A stretch of 64,000 bases of DNA from Plantago ovata (lineage: Eukaryota > Streptophyta > Magnoliopsida > Lamiales > Plantaginaceae). Shown one piece after another: positions 12,015 through 25,027 of this stretch. Within the stretch, counting starts at the first letter, position 1. Each line of letters opens with the position of its first letter. The notes beneath the pieces were generated by a model. That model ran no database searches. It was not told the origin of the DNA and saw only the letters and a program-made list of their open reading frames with translations. A program made the position numbers and the translations under genes. The stretch covers positions 35,414,692 to 35,478,691 of the forward strand of contig CM051458.1 of assembly GCA_028274465.1 (NCBI GenBank). Reading direction: 5' to 3'.

Positions 12015-12286
12015 CTCCTTCTGTTCCATAATAATGTTTCGAACTTTATTTGTTTGGCGTTCCATTACAATCTTCCTAACCCAAAATATAAAGTTTTTAT
12101 CCTACTAACCAATAATTTATTGTTTCTCTTTCCTACTTTATCATCATTTTATACCTTCTCTTTCATATTTTATCAAATATTTACAACTTTACCAATATAA
12201 TACACCACACAATCTAATATTATATTATTATTCCTTAAATGAAGATAAACTGCTCCCTTAGGAAGCTTCAAATGGACGAGAGGGAG
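12015..12286. mobile_element. Stowaway-like MITE
   Basis: The 272-bp element has ends CTCCTTCTGTTCC and (reverse complement of the right end) CTCCCTCTCGTCC, close to the CTCCCTCCGT terminus of Stowaway. It is flanked on both sides by TA, the Tc1/mariner target duplication (12013-12014 and 12287-12288). It has no coding capacity. Confidence 0.78.
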
Positions 12287-12569
12287 TAATAATTTTTTTT
12301 AGATGTTAAAAAAAAAGTTGGTCATGTGTCTTTTTTAAAATTTGTTACAGGACCCAATATTCTTGAGCGGCCCTAATGATACATTTTGCAACTCACGTTA
12401 TTAATGAAACAAGAAAAGATGTACAACTTTGGCTAATTTTCTCTAGAACAATAAAAAATCGCTCTGAAGATATCGATACCCTATAAGAAATGTTCAGAAA
12501 TACCAGCTGCATCCTAAACCATATTCTACTACAATATCCGCACTCAAACGTTCTCCACAACCAACCAAT
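12287..12569. other. Unassigned AT-rich spacer
   Basis: I see no gene, repeat or motif that I can support between the MITE and the SINE. Confidence 0.5.
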
Positions 12570-12585
12570 CAATCAATTGATCAAT

Positions 12586-12766
12586 TTTTTTTTTTATTAT
12601 TTGAAACGACAAATATTACAACCACTCCTACATATTACTATACAATATCATAAACCATTTTATATCTCTACACATAAACCGCCTTATCTCTCCGCTGGGA
12701 ATCAAACCCTGCACCTCTACTTTCACCACCTCAACTCCCTTCCATTGGACCACCTTTTAGCTCCAC
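12586..12766 (-). mobile_element. tRNA-derived SINE, complete copy
   Basis: A minus-strand SINE of about 181 bp. It has an A-box-like TGGTCCAATGG, a B-box-like GGTTTGATTCC about 45 bp later, and an A-rich 3' tail (the T run at 12586-12595 on the plus strand). A 16-bp target-site duplication CAATCAATTGATCAAT flanks it at 12570-12585 and 12767-12782. Long duplications and an A tail are hallmarks of LINE-dependent retroposition. Confidence 0.85.
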
Positions 12767-12782
12767 CAATCAATTGATCAAT

Positions 12783-13991
12783 GCTTCCGCATACAAAATA
12801 ATCCAAAGTCAAGAGCCACCAGACCTCCAAGAAATTTAAATCCATACCGCTAAGGGGTTGAAGAGTTTGACAAGTATTTAAGAAATAACCACAACCATCC
12901 CTACACTAAGTTCACCAAACTACATGTTTTGGCATTTTTAGATGCAAAGAGTGCGACACTCTCTAAATATAGAAGATGTGGTCTCTCTATTATAGGATAC
13001 TTTCCAAGTGATATTACCCCTAGCTATACCATCTAAAGAAAAGCAGGTTGTTTAAGATATAGCGGTCCTTACTGTGATTTCACATCTACTCTATGTATCA
13101 ACGTTTCGAAGTTTATTAATAAAAATTTTGTTATTTAAATAATTAAAAAAAACTATTATTTCACATGAGATATTCATGATTATTTACGTTAACCAAGATT
13201 CTTATGATGCCGGAGCTTTGTCACAATCAATAATATATGGAGTATCCGACTATCCGAGTATATATGTTTCTGATAATGCGAACTTGTAAACAATGAATGT
13301 ATGTATGTATCTGTCTTGATGCAGCGCACGCACAACTGAAGTCATCAATGAGCGATTGAAGGCACGTACAGCACACTGTATAGTTACAGTATTGTCAAAC
13401 ATTAACGACAGATATGGTGATATCATATGAGATCTGTCAATCTCGTGTCCTTGGGTTACCACACAAGAAAGTGGAAGCTTAGTTAAATGGCAATTGAAGC
13501 TCTTGTCATCTCATAGGGTTTATTAGATCCCTGCACCTCCTCAACACTCACATTATAAGATTACCACTAGAACGGTAGATTAATCAACGTTAATATAATG
13601 GTAATGCCATAAAATAAAAATTGGTAATGTCGTGTTATTATATAAGTAATATTTCGTGTGGTGTGACCAAAATTTTGATGTATGATCATGAGAAAAAATT
13701 AGAATGGTACTAATAATATGTTTTGATGTGGTATCTAGTTGTTTGGTAGGAATAAATCAAACAATGTAATGTAATGTAATGAAAACAACGTAGCGGCATT
13801 AGGTAATGAAAAACTAGTAAAGTTGTGTTACAATTTGTAATGTGGAATTTGAACTAGATTAGTATAATGAAAACATGAGAGAGAAAGGTAGAGAGAGAAA
13901 CATTAGGAGCCGAGTCACGTTTCAATTTCTCAACGGAAAATTTACAGACAACCGGTGAGAAGCACGAAAACGACTTGAGGCACTAGGGTTC
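12783..13991. other. Unassigned AT-rich stretch, copy 2
   Basis: Counterpart of 187-1394. A short tandem ATGTA expansion near 13766-13780 (one unit more than copy 1) is the only size change noted. No gene is supported. Confidence 0.5.
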
Positions 13992-16152
13992 ATGAAGGAT
14001 AGTAGGTATGGTGGGATTCACGGTTCACGTCAAATTGGAAACGCTGGGGACGGACATATGATGGAAGGTTTTCGTCAGGTGAGGCAAATTTTGAAGACGG
14101 CTGGACTGTGGTATCATACAAAAGGCGTAGTGGCAGGGGATGAGAGGAAGAAATTGCAAATACGGTGATTGGAGAAAAGTTCTTAAATTTCTATATTGCA
14201 AACTTTCCATGTGATTGGAAAGATATAGATGTCAAGGAAGCTTTCGATAAGGTTGGGAAGATAATTTCAGTAGTAAAACCGGAGAAGAAGAATAAGTTTG
14301 GACAGAGTTTTGCGTTCGTGAGATTCCTGGAGGATGGAAGGGAAGCTTCAATTGTGGAAACGATTAAGGCGCTTATGGGTGGGTATTCGCAAGCTTTTGG
14401 CTAATGTGGCAAGATTTGATAAAAATGATGATTCTGGTGGTAAGATATCGTTTCATAAGGGAAACACGGCTGGTAGAAGAGTTGGCGCAGTCAGCAAGGA
14501 TTCTCGAGCGAATAACAGATTTTTTTTTTTTGTGATAGAGACAAAAGGAATGTGATCGTTAATGGGAGAAGATGGTGCCAAAAGACCCCAAAAAATGATA
14601 ATGGAGAAGAAAATGTAAACGACCAGAGGCCTGACGGTGTGAGAGTGGAATCAGAAGCAGACAAAGGAAATAATTCTGAGAAGGAGCGGCCTGGCAGAAC
14701 AGAAATAGTAGCAGGAAGTGGAAATTTGGCGATGAATGTGGGGTTGCGTTTTGGAAGCATAAATAGTTCAGTGCTGAATGAAGGAAATGAGGAATCCAGA
14801 AGCAGAATAAGGAGAATAATGGACCGGCTATTTCTCAGTCTCGAACTGGACAGGAAGGGCGGGTCAATGAAGATGAGTCGTGGGCTCGTAAATGTATTGT
14901 AGTGGAAACTTTGATGAGAATGGATAACCGACAAGTGTTGTCAATGCTTGAGAATAATAGTCATTCAGGTTTTAAAGTTAGCAAGTTATCATAATTGGCA
15001 TGGATCTTTTACCATGAGATGGAGAATGCAAGAATTAAGTTGTTGGAAGCGGATAAAAGTTGGGTGTCACAATGGCTGAGCATGTGTAGGTCTTGGGAAG
15101 CACGTACGGGATGTGAATATGAGGAGGTTTGTGTGGATTAGTGTGTATGGACTCCTTCTACATGGTTGTAATAAGGATAGATTCCAACTATGGAAATTAG
15201 AGTGGGAAAGGTTATTGAGGTGCATGAGGATACATTGAATAAAATGGATTTTCGTTGTGGTAAAGTGTTTGTGGAAACACCAATTTTTGAGGTGATAAGG
15301 AAAAAGGCGAGTTTATGGATTAATGGAGAGAAGTTTGAGATCCATGTACTTGAGGAATTCACAATGAATAAGGGTGATTTTGTGGATCCTTTTAGTGATG
15401 TTCGACGAAGTGGAACCAGGGAGGATGAGGATGAGTTGTTGTTTGCACATGATTCTGAGGATTGTTCTTCAGATGATAATGTCGATGGTGAGGATGACGG
15501 AGAGTGCTGTTGGTTGTACGAGCAAGAAAATTCCGAAGGTTATGATGAGGATGACGATCTGTTTGATGATCTTGAATAGAAGCCTGGTTTCAGAGTTATA
15601 CACAATGTTGCGGAGGATTCTTCTGGTGTTGGAAGTGGGTTTAATAATACGACTATCATGGCATGTCAGGGCGTGGAACAGAAACGATCAAGCCGGGAGA
15701 ATGTTGATAGGATGAATCAAGTTTTTGTATTGCGGTCTAAAAGTGTGGAAGGGTCAGTTGAAGCGGATAATCTGGTTTGCAGAGAGGTAGGGGAGGGAGT
15801 TGTGTCAATAGAAAAGCAAGGGAAGAACAATACGGTAACAAGAAGTGATGAGAATGCTGTGACGGACAGTAATTATAGTGAGGAGCCAACTTTGTCGGGT
15901 CCGTTTGGGCTTGCAAAAATTATTGATAAAGTCTCAAAGAAATGAAAGTTAAGGCTCCGGCTCAAGTAAGGGAAGAGAAGCAAGGAAAATTTAGGGTTGA
16001 ACATCGGGAAACTCAAAAAACGAGAAGCGGGGAATGGAGGGATTTGTTAAAGACTTAAGCACTAGTGATAAAAGATGTAAGGGCGTAGTGAGAGGGAAAC
16101 CAAAGATGAAAAGAGGAAGGAAGTCTAAAAAGTTTCTTAATGGTTCGGCGTT
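13992..16152 (+). pseudogene. LINE ORF1-like RRM protein, copy 2 (degenerate)
   Basis: Same gene remnant as at 1395-3558. The RRM is at about 14180-14376 with FYIANF and GQSFAFVRF. The frame here continues four codons further after the RRM before a stop at 14402-14404. Downstream the DUF4283-like middle part is more complete than in copy 1, because a T retained near 15221 keeps a 129-codon acidic frame open (15190-15579). A basic tail runs to the CACTA insertion at 16153. Several stops and shifts remain, so it is not a functional gene. Confidence 0.6.
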
Positions 16153-18210
16153 CACTACAAAAACGCGCAACATTTGTGTCGAAACATTGTGTGACGAATT
16201 AAGTTTCGTCACAAATACTTGGCAACCATGACAAAAGTTCAATTTGTCACAATAGATGACATCCAACGTGACAAAAATGTCTCTCGTCACAATAGATCGA
16301 TTGTTTGTGACGATAGCTCACCTTCATCACAAAATATAGTACATTTGTGATAAAACATGCTCCTCACGAATATAGTTTGGTCACCCTTGAATCCATTTGT
16401 GATAAAATAAGAAGCTCATCACAAGTAAATGTAATTTTGTGACAACTTATGTTCATCACATGGGTTAGTTGGCTGCCCAATTTTTCCAGCGTTGTGTGGT
16501 CCTCAACCTGTTGTGACAGAATCACACTTTCATCAGCAAAGTGTTAAATTTGTGACAAAGTCAGTTCGTCACGTTGGATTTTTTGGCTGTCCAATTTTTC
16601 AGCGTTGTGTGGTCCTCGACCTTTTGTGACAAGATCACACTTTCATCACCAAAGTGTTACATTTGTGACAAAGTTAGTTCGTCACGTTGTGTTGTTGGCT
16701 GCCCATTTTTTCCAGTATTGTGTGGTCCTTGATGTTTTGTGACACGATCACACTTTCGCCACAAAAGTGATACATTTATCACAAATATTGTTCGTAACGT
16801 TGGGTTGTTGGCTGCCCAATTTTTTCAACGTTGGGTAGTGGTCATATTCGTGACAACTAAGTACAAGTCATCACAAAACATGGAATACTTTGTGACGACT
16901 AGACATAGGTCATCATAAAAGAGGCCATCACAAAAGATGGAATAGTTTGTGACAACTCAAAAGAGGTCATCACAAACAATGTCATCACAAAAGATGGAAT
17001 AGTTTGTGGCAACTTAAAATATGTCATCACAAAAGATGGAATTGTTTGTGACAACTACAAAGAGGTCATTACAGAAGAGGCCATCACAAAAGATGCAATA
17101 GTTTGTGGCAAATGAAAGGATAGTTTGTGACAACTAAAAAGAGATCATCACAAAATATGGAATAGTTTCTGACGACTAGAAAGAGGTCATCACAAAAGAT
17201 GTAATAGTTTGTGACAACTCAAAAGAGGTCATCACAAAAGATGGAATTGTTTGTGCCATCTAAAAAGAGGTCATCACAAAAGAGGCCATCACAAAAGATG
17301 GATTTGTTTGTGAAAAATAAAAGGATAGTTTGTGACAACTAAAAAGAGATCATCACAAAAGATGGAATATTTTGGATTCAAATAAATCGTATAAAAATTA
17401 CAATCAATGGGGATCGAACCCAAACCTCCCAAACCATGGACTATCATAAATACCGCTAGGACATCACAATGTTGTCGAAAATATTTGTTTTGTTTGTGTA
17501 TATATCTACACTAATATGGCATCTTCCCTAGAGAGTTATTTGTTTGTGTATTTTTTGGTTATGTGTTTATAGGATGTATATGTATAATGTTTAATTAATG
17601 AAGGTTGTTTTCCTTATAACTTCTTTTTCACTTACATGAATATCATATGTAATCGAAATACTACTTGTATTTTCATCTACAATATTATGCTCGTATTTTG
17701 AATTTATATGAATCACCCAAGTTTCACGGGTACTAGGATATTTATATTTAAAATGTGTGGACGTGGAATAACTCTTCGCGGACTAAGTAAGACATATACG
17801 TAATTAACAACAAACAATTTACAAAATACAAGCTAAGATTCTTACACCACCCATTAAACTTTACAAAACAGATAACTGAAAGTTCATAAGTCGACCAAAT
17901 TATCCTAATTGTCCATATTATCCAAAGCAGCAGCATTAGTACTAATAATTATCCAAGTTCACATTACAGACAGTTATCAAATCCTAGGTAGTAGCATAAA
18001 CAGTGGACAAACAAACTACAACAACAGGGGCAGGCAGATCAAATCCCACGCAGCATGGGGACATGCAGGAATGGGAGACATATCCTGAAGCGGTCCCTTC
18101 CCTTGATGGGCGTACGACCGTAGGTGACATACCAGTTTTTCTGGGCTACTTCTTCGTTGCGAAGAACTTGTTGCCGGATGGTATCGAAAGGTTGAACCTT
18201 ACAACCAGAT
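16153..18210. mobile_element. CACTA (En/Spm-type) transposon, left end, copy 2
   Basis: CACTACAAAAACGCG begins at 16153, followed by the same subterminal array of TTTGTGAC/GTCACAAA motifs to about 17370. No right terminus is seen before the LTR at 18211. The tRNA-like module (B box about 17411-17421, A box 17453-17463, minus strand) is also present. 17520-18210 contains nothing I recognise. Confidence 0.75.
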
Positions 18211-18950
18211 TGTTGGTCCCTTTAAACAACAAGAAAAGACTAGAGGGGGGGGGATGAATAGTCTTTTCAAACTTTCGTCGTTTAAAACTTTCTCAGCAAG
18301 TGCTTATTACTTTTCAGTAATGAGTTTGCTGATACTTAACTTTCTCAGCAAGTGTAAGTTACTTTACAGTAGCTTGGTTTGCTGATACTTAAAATCAGAG
18401 AGCGGAAGTCTTTGATACAATAAGTGCTTTTTCAGTAAGTAAGGTTTCAGCAAGTGATGTGAGTGACTGTGTACAGACAGATATGAATTGCTGAAAACTA
18501 AGTACAGTAAGTAAATCACACAAACACTTTTATAGTGGTATCTGAGAGTGGCGTAATCTCTCAACTAATCCACTTCGTCCTTTCTAGGACTGAATCCACT
18601 AAGATATGATTGAAGTTCCTTACAATCTCCTATCTAGAGCGATTCAACAGAAACCAAAGCACACTTGCTTTGTCTCCAACCTAATCTAGAGAACGTAACC
18701 TTGTTCTCCACCAAACTTGGTACTTTTAATCAGCAAAACTATGCTCGATTAAGTTCCCCCTGAATATCACGCCTGAAAGGGTGTATTTTCAGTTAGAGAG
18801 TTTTGGGGTGAGATAACTTAATTATAACTTATTCAGTTATAACACGTAATCTAAGAAACACAACTTTGAATACTTTGCAGTAAACAAGTTTGATCGTTTC
18901 TGGTGTCAAGACTTGTTTTTGTTCGAAAGAAAGAACACTTAACTAATTTC
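18211..18950 (-). mobile_element. Sirevirus-family LTR, copy 2 (interrupted by a Copia element)
   Basis: Homologous to the complete LTR at 28815-30456 up to CTAATTTC (18943-18950), after which a new TG terminus begins. In the intact LTR the next bases are TTAGCCGAG, so the break is an insertion. The last five bases, ATTTC, are the predicted target duplication of the inserted element. Confidence 0.88.
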
Positions 18951-20856
18951 TGTTAGTAAAAGTGAGAAAATTTGCCTCTAAGGCTAAGCAGCGGAAGTTT
19001 TAAAATTTTGTTCTCACTAAACTGATATGACTATATTACGTTATTAACTGGAAGAAATCACTTACGTGTCCTCCAGTAGACAAGCTAATTCACCCGAAAG
19101 TTGCTCCTCCATCTCCAAGCAGAGCCTTGCTATCTCCTCGTCAGTTAGCTATCTCCATCTTCATGAATGAATTCTTCGTCAATGTTATCTCCAAGATGGC
19201 TCATCAACAGGTTCTTTGCTTCCCTTGGACCTCGGTATCCACGGGTAATGTTTCCACAAGAACGCTAGGAGGTTCTTCTTGACTTGAGCCTTTTGTGAGA
19301 AAACTTCTTTCTGACTATCAGATAGTTTTCACGTGAAATTGGAATAGACTGAAGACTCATTTCTTTCTTTCTGATTTAGTCAATTAGTTAGTTTAGAAAA
19401 TCACGTATGCTTTTACCAAGCAAGTTGAATTTTATTAGGAGACTTCAAAAGTACTCAACTAACTAACAAACAGATAAATCAAATTACCTGTTAAAGAAAG
19501 AAAGGAAGAATAGAATAAAATAAAAGAAAGAAGAAAAGAAAAAAAAAAAAACAAGAAACGTGCAGCTGCAATTGCAGCTGCCACGTTGCTGGGCCAGGCC
19601 CAGCATTAGTGTGCTGGGCCAAATTGGCCCAGCCCAATTCTTTATTCTTTTCTTCCTTTCTTTTATTTTCGGGCTTTAATTAAATCCCGTCCAAATGCAC
19701 ATGTCTTCAATTAATTAATTAAATCCAATTTAAATCAATTAATTATATTTCTAAAATATATTCCATATATAATAAATTAATATTAATCCAATTAACAATA
19801 ATTCTATTATATTTATGTATAATGATTTAATATTAATCTAATTAATATTTAATCCAATATACATAGCTCGTTTGTAGAAACACCACCTTGAAGTGTGACC
19901 CATAGGGCCTTGCATATTAAGCAACAATCCAATTAAGGTCATAATAAATTCCTAGACAATTTATCAGACAATATTAATATGCAAGGAACGTTTGTGAGGA
20001 AAACAAACCACCTGTAGCGTAGGGTACTTTGATGATACGGTCCCTTCATTCACGAATACTCGAACGAGTCTAGAATATGGTTATGTGTCTATTCTAATAA
20101 CTCATTCATGGTCTCTCAATCTTATTAGTCGATCTATGAATTATGTCCAAACACCATTTTGACATATTCACTTACGGTGGCCACCGATTTTATGATCGCA
20201 CTAAATATGAGAAGTGAGTATTCTCTCCTTGTATCTATTACGGAGGAATGAATCCTTTCTTGGCCCAATCACTCACACAATATGCTTCCTAATGTACCCA
20301 ACACATGCCGTATCTACCCTACTTTAAGAGTGCAAGCGTTGCGCATGGTCAAAGTACATTATTTCACATATGATGTAGTATTGGCCTCAAGTCTAAGGAC
20401 TACTAACATCACCCTACACACCGATACTACCATAGACACTCAAATAGCTTTACCAAATGGTTTCTCGGTTGGGTATGCCAACACTCTCCAAAGTGTTCAT
20501 ATGTTCATTATGAATAACCAAGTTCATTCGTAGCAGTGAGACCTACTACATCCTCGAAGGATCTAATGCAACATATGCTAGCTTCAATCGCGTCATTGAT
20601 ATCCCTTATCTCAATGACCTTCAGCTAGTGGCTTATTTCAGGACTTAATTATTGACACACAAGCTCCCACTAACTTGGTGATTACCTTAAGTCCTGGGAA
20701 CATTTTATTGAATAATTCAAACAACCAAATATAATATTCATAAAATGCAATGCCAATTGTATTTAATAATGTATAAATAATTAAATACAATAACTGAATG
20801 TGATCAAGTACATATCGTCCCTATCGTAGGTTGTCTCTAGGACATATATACTTTCA
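18951..20856 (-). mobile_element. 3' LTR of a decayed Copia element
   Basis: The plus-strand copy starts TGTTAGTAAAAG and ends ACTTTCA at 20856, next to the polypurine tract; on the minus strand the LTR starts TGAAAGTATATATG. The length is 1906 bp. It contains a purine tract (about 19495-19555) followed by a near-perfect palindrome GCAGCTGCAATTGCAGCTGC at 19562-19581. The partner LTR is not visible and would lie in or past the gap at 26291. Confidence 0.75.
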
Positions 20857-20869
20857 ATCTCCCACTTGG
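20857..20869 (-). promoter_or_regulatory. Polypurine tract of the Copia element
   Basis: On the minus strand this reads CCAAGTGGGAGAT directly before the LTR, the classic plus-strand primer of plant Ty1/copia elements. Confidence 0.8.
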
Positions 20870-21148
20870 CCTAGAGCCAATCACCTACGTGTCTAACACT
20901 TGTGTTGAAATGTCTAACATGTTTATTCGAACTCAACATTTTGGTGAAAGGTTCAGCCATAATTTCCTCAGTGGGAACTCGTTCTATAGATACTTCTCTT
21001 CTAGCTATCATCTATCCAATCAGATGATACTACCTCTGTACATGCTTGTTCCAGTTTATGGATCTTGGTTCCTTTGTTTGTGCAACAGCACCTTGGCTGT
21101 CGCAGTAGACCTTGATGGGACTACTATTAGGAGCTACCCCTAGTACCT

Positions 21149-24100
21149 TCAGGAATTCTGGAATTCAGACAACCTCCTTGAGGCCTCTGCATCAGCTATG
21201 TACTCGGACTTAGCAATAGAATCATTTAAGGTGGGTTGCTTGGAACCTTTCCAAGTGACGACACCACCAATGAGTGTAATCACATACCTAGTTTGTGATT
21301 CAAAGTCGTCCAGGTCAATTTGCATACCATTATTGACATAAACACTCATTTGCAACTCTCGGTTTCCACCATCTATTAGAAAGGAATCTTTAGTTCTTCT
21401 AAGACACTCAAGATTGCTTTCGTATCATTCTAGTGTTTCATAACTAGATTCTGGTGGTATTGACAAGTACAACCAAATGCATAAGCCACATCTGGCCTTG
21501 AGCATTTCATGGCATACATGATAGATCCAATTGCCAATGCATATAGGATCTTTCTTCATGATTTCTATATATACATATATATATATACTCTCACGTGGAA
21601 GGACTATCCTCTTGAGTGAGAGTTATGCCATGCCTAGTTGTTAAGAAACCTTTATTTGAACCATCAACATTAAAGCGTTTCATTACTTTGTCAATGTATG
21701 TGGAATGTGACAGCCTTAACAGTTCCTTCGGTCTATCCTTATGGATTTTGATGCCAAGGATGTAATAAGCTTCACCTAAGTCTTTCACCAAGGAAGCCTT
21801 AGATAACCAATGTCTTGTGGATCGTAACATTGAATATTATTTTCATAATTAGTATGTTATCAACATAAATAACCACGAAAACAATTCCAGTATCGCTGCG
21901 TTTGATATACACGCATGGATCTTTTACGCTTATGATGTAGTCAAACGATTTGATAAGTTCATCCAAGCGAACGTTCCAACTCCTCGAGGTTTGCTTGAGT
22001 CCACATAGGATCTCTTATAGTTTACAAACTTAGTTGGGATTTGCTTTGGATGTAGAATCTTCCAGGCTGTATCATATACACCTATTGCTCAAGATTCTCA
22101 TTAAGGAAAATAATTTTCACATCCATCTGCCAAATCTCATAATCATGTTGTGCAACTATAGCAAGTAAAATTCGAATAGACTTAAGCTTGTCTACTGGTG
22201 GAAAGGGTTTCGTCATAAACGATACCATATCGTTTACTAAAGCCTTTTTATACCAGTCTAGCTTTGTATGTTTGTATGTTGCCAATGGCATCGGTTTTCT
22301 TCTTGAAAACCCCTTTTCATCTAATGGGTCTAACCCCTTATGGTGCATCAACCAAGTCCCATACTTGATTTTCATACATAAAGTCTATTTCGGATTTCAT
22401 GGCTTCCTGCCACCTCTTTGAATCAATGTCTAACATTGCTTCTTTGTAAGTCTTAGGGCACCTTGTTGAGATAAGTCAATATCAAAATTTTCAGCTCATC
22501 CAAGAGTGAACTTATCCTTTCGGGAGCTTCCCATTAATCTCCTAGACTTACGGAGTGCGACATATATTTCGTTTGTACAGGCAATTTATTCTGATTGTGA
22601 GAATGTTGAACTGATTCAGTCCATCGAATAGTTGTAGAAGAATTAGGAGCAACCATTGCCGCTGAACTTCGAGTGGTTAGCCTCAAGTAGGTCGACCGAT
22701 TGAACCATTCCTGTTGGTTCGGTCATTTGAACCGCTCCCACTGACTCGACCATCTAAACCGTTCCCGTCGGTTTGACCGGTTGAACCGTTCCGTCGGTTT
22801 GGCCGGTTGAACCGTTCCGTCGGTTCAGTCAAAAGGATTGAGGTTTAATGAGACATCTTTAAAATTCTCAAAAATTTCTTAAAATGCTCCCACTGGCTGG
22901 CATACATCTACCTAGAGATGTGCCTTGAGCCATAAGACCTTTCTTGAGCTCCCACTTAAATGTTGTCACAACCATTTGACAACTTTTCTACGTAACTAAG
23001 TGTTATTTTGTGATTCTTGGATTTCCACAAGTTCTATATCATTGTCTCCACTTTGGTTGAAAGGCATAGTCATCTTCTAGAAGGACCATCTTCTAGATGT
23101 GATGATACTATGCATTTCTGGCATATAGAATCAGTAACCCCTGGTTTCATTTGGATATCCTACAAAATAACATTTCTCACTTTTAGGTTCCAATCATGTC
23201 AACGAGCATTCCTTTCACATATGTCTGACAACCCCAGGTTCTAATATGTGATAAGTTTGGCCTCATGCCATCCATAACTCATATGGTGCTTACTCGACTG
23301 ACTTAGATGAAACTCTATTCAGAATGGATTGAGTTTGATAATACGTATCCCATGAATAAGTTGGAAGAGTACTGAAATTCATCATTCATCTAACCATGTC
23401 TAACAAGGTTTGGTTTCTCCCTTTCGAAACATAGTGTTCTAGAAGGAGTAAATTTTGACTGAATTTCATGCAGTTTTAAATAATCCAGAATCTCACCACT
23501 TAAGTATTATGCTCTTTGATCTAATTGAAGAGTCTTAATACTTCTTTCAGGTTGTTTCTCTACTTCAGCTTTGTACTCAATGAATTTCTCCAATATTTTA
23601 GATTTGTGTTTCATAGGATACACATGTCCAAATATAGAGAAATCATCAGTAAAAGTTCTAAAGTAAGAGAAATCATCTTTAGCCTGAGTTTCAAATGGTC
23701 CATACACATTGTATGAATTAACTCAAGTAGTCGTTGTGCACGTATGCCTTTTCCTTGAAAGGATTTCTTGAACAATCTACCTTTGAGACAAAATTCATGA
23801 TCCAATATGATTCTAAATCAAATGGTGCTAAGTAGTCTCACCTACTTAGCCTAGCAATTCTTGTCTCATTGATATATCAAGTCTACAGTGCAACAAGTAG
23901 CGGTGTTTCTAGGATTATTGAGCCTAGCTCGTTTGTTTTGAAGATGTATTAAAGTATGTCTACAGTTTAGCAAATATAAACCATTCATATTTGCTACTAA
24001 TATAATGAACGAAATAAAATTATCAAGTTCCATATATATCTGAGGATAAATCAAATTTATGATTTTTATACGCTAATAAGTAATAGACGATCCATTTCTT

Positions 24101-25027
24101 ATGCGTAGGTCAACTCTTATTGGTCTAATCGATCTGCTGTCAAATAGCCCTTGCACATATTAAAATGTAAGAGCCACAAGTTGTATCCAACACTCAGCAG
24201 TTCGAGTTTTTGTAGACATATTTATCTTAGTGACAAACAAACATTGATTGGAGATAGATGCACAATGCATTACTCCATTAGCCCTTAGCCTTGGGCAATT
24301 TCTCTTCCAGTGTCTTTCTGCTTGCAGTAAAGACATGTCTCCTTCTCCACGTTACTACCTTCTCGTGATTTCCAATCTTATTCTGTTTAGCTTTACCTTT
24401 CGAGCCCTTGCTCTTTAAGGTGAGATTTCACAGATAGTCCAACCATTAAAACAGGTTACCTCTTAGGTTGAGCCTGTTCATAAGCCTTGCGTATGTTATG
24501 GAATTCAGGTAGTGTAGCATCCTTGGCATTCATATTGTAATTCATCATGAACGTTGAATATGAATGATGTAATGATTGAAGGATGATGATAACTGAAACA
24601 CGGTTCTCAAATGTAATTCCAGCACTAGCTAGTTTCTCGATGAATCCAATCATCTTGAGCACGTGATCAGATACATTCCTCATTTGGAAAATCTCATTTT
24701 GAAGATCTCTCTAAGAAGATCAAATTCAACACTCTTGGAAACAGTTTCAAAGAGGCTTTTGAGATGTAGCAGCATTTTAAATGGTATTATGTTACCATGT
24801 TGCCTTTGCTGTTCCATAGTCATTACAGCTTGCATAATACACTATGCATTAGCAGCTTCATCCTTTTGATGAGCTTCTTTGTCAAACGCAACAAGCTCAA
24901 TAGGATTAGTGAGAGGAGTAGGGATTGACTTGTCCAAGACATTCTCAATCTTCTCTTGCCTTAGTACCAAACGATCGTTACGGATCCAATCCACGAAGTT
25001 CGGACTAGTAAGAGTGCATTTCTCCAA
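21149..25027 (-). pseudogene. Copia gag-pol, heavily degenerate
   Basis: Reading right to left, the minus strand carries recognisable pieces in the copia order. The gag start is at 25027 (LTSPNFVDWIRN-type motif) and gag continues to about 24456. A broken zinc knuckle (CLYCKQK, about 24310-24350) follows. Next come the pre-integrase segment CLKGRLFKKSF at about 23790, the integrase core with DDFSYFRTFTDDFS at about 23680, reverse transcriptase fragments at 21591-22375, and RNase H at 21149-21355 (VVTWKGSKQPTLNDS). Every segment is separated by stops or frameshifts, so no protein could be made. It encodes no host function. The order PR/IN before RT identifies Ty1/copia rather than gypsy. Confidence 0.88.
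22685..22830 (-). repeat. Short tandem repeat within the Copia pol linker
   Basis: About five imperfect units of GGTTTGACCGGTTGAACC-GTTCC type (25-35 bp) lie in the stretch between integrase and reverse transcriptase, a spacer region in copia polyproteins. It is likely a local expansion. Confidence 0.65.

Larger units (their letters stand above)
12596..18950. repeat. Large duplicated block, copy 2
   Basis: Near-identical to 1-6551. This copy keeps the better LTR sequence, while copy 1 keeps the better frame at some homopolymers (for example near 14038 this copy lacks one A present at 1442-1445). Its LTR is interrupted at 18951 by a Copia element that copy 1 lacks. Copy 2 extends left of 12596 into the SINE tail and beyond, but the matching part of copy 1 lies outside the window. 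Confidence 0.92.

Noticed and set aside
11829..12200. 123-codon plus-strand reading frame
   Set aside because: It overlaps the MITE end and AT-rich DNA, is Phe/Leu-rich and has no motif.
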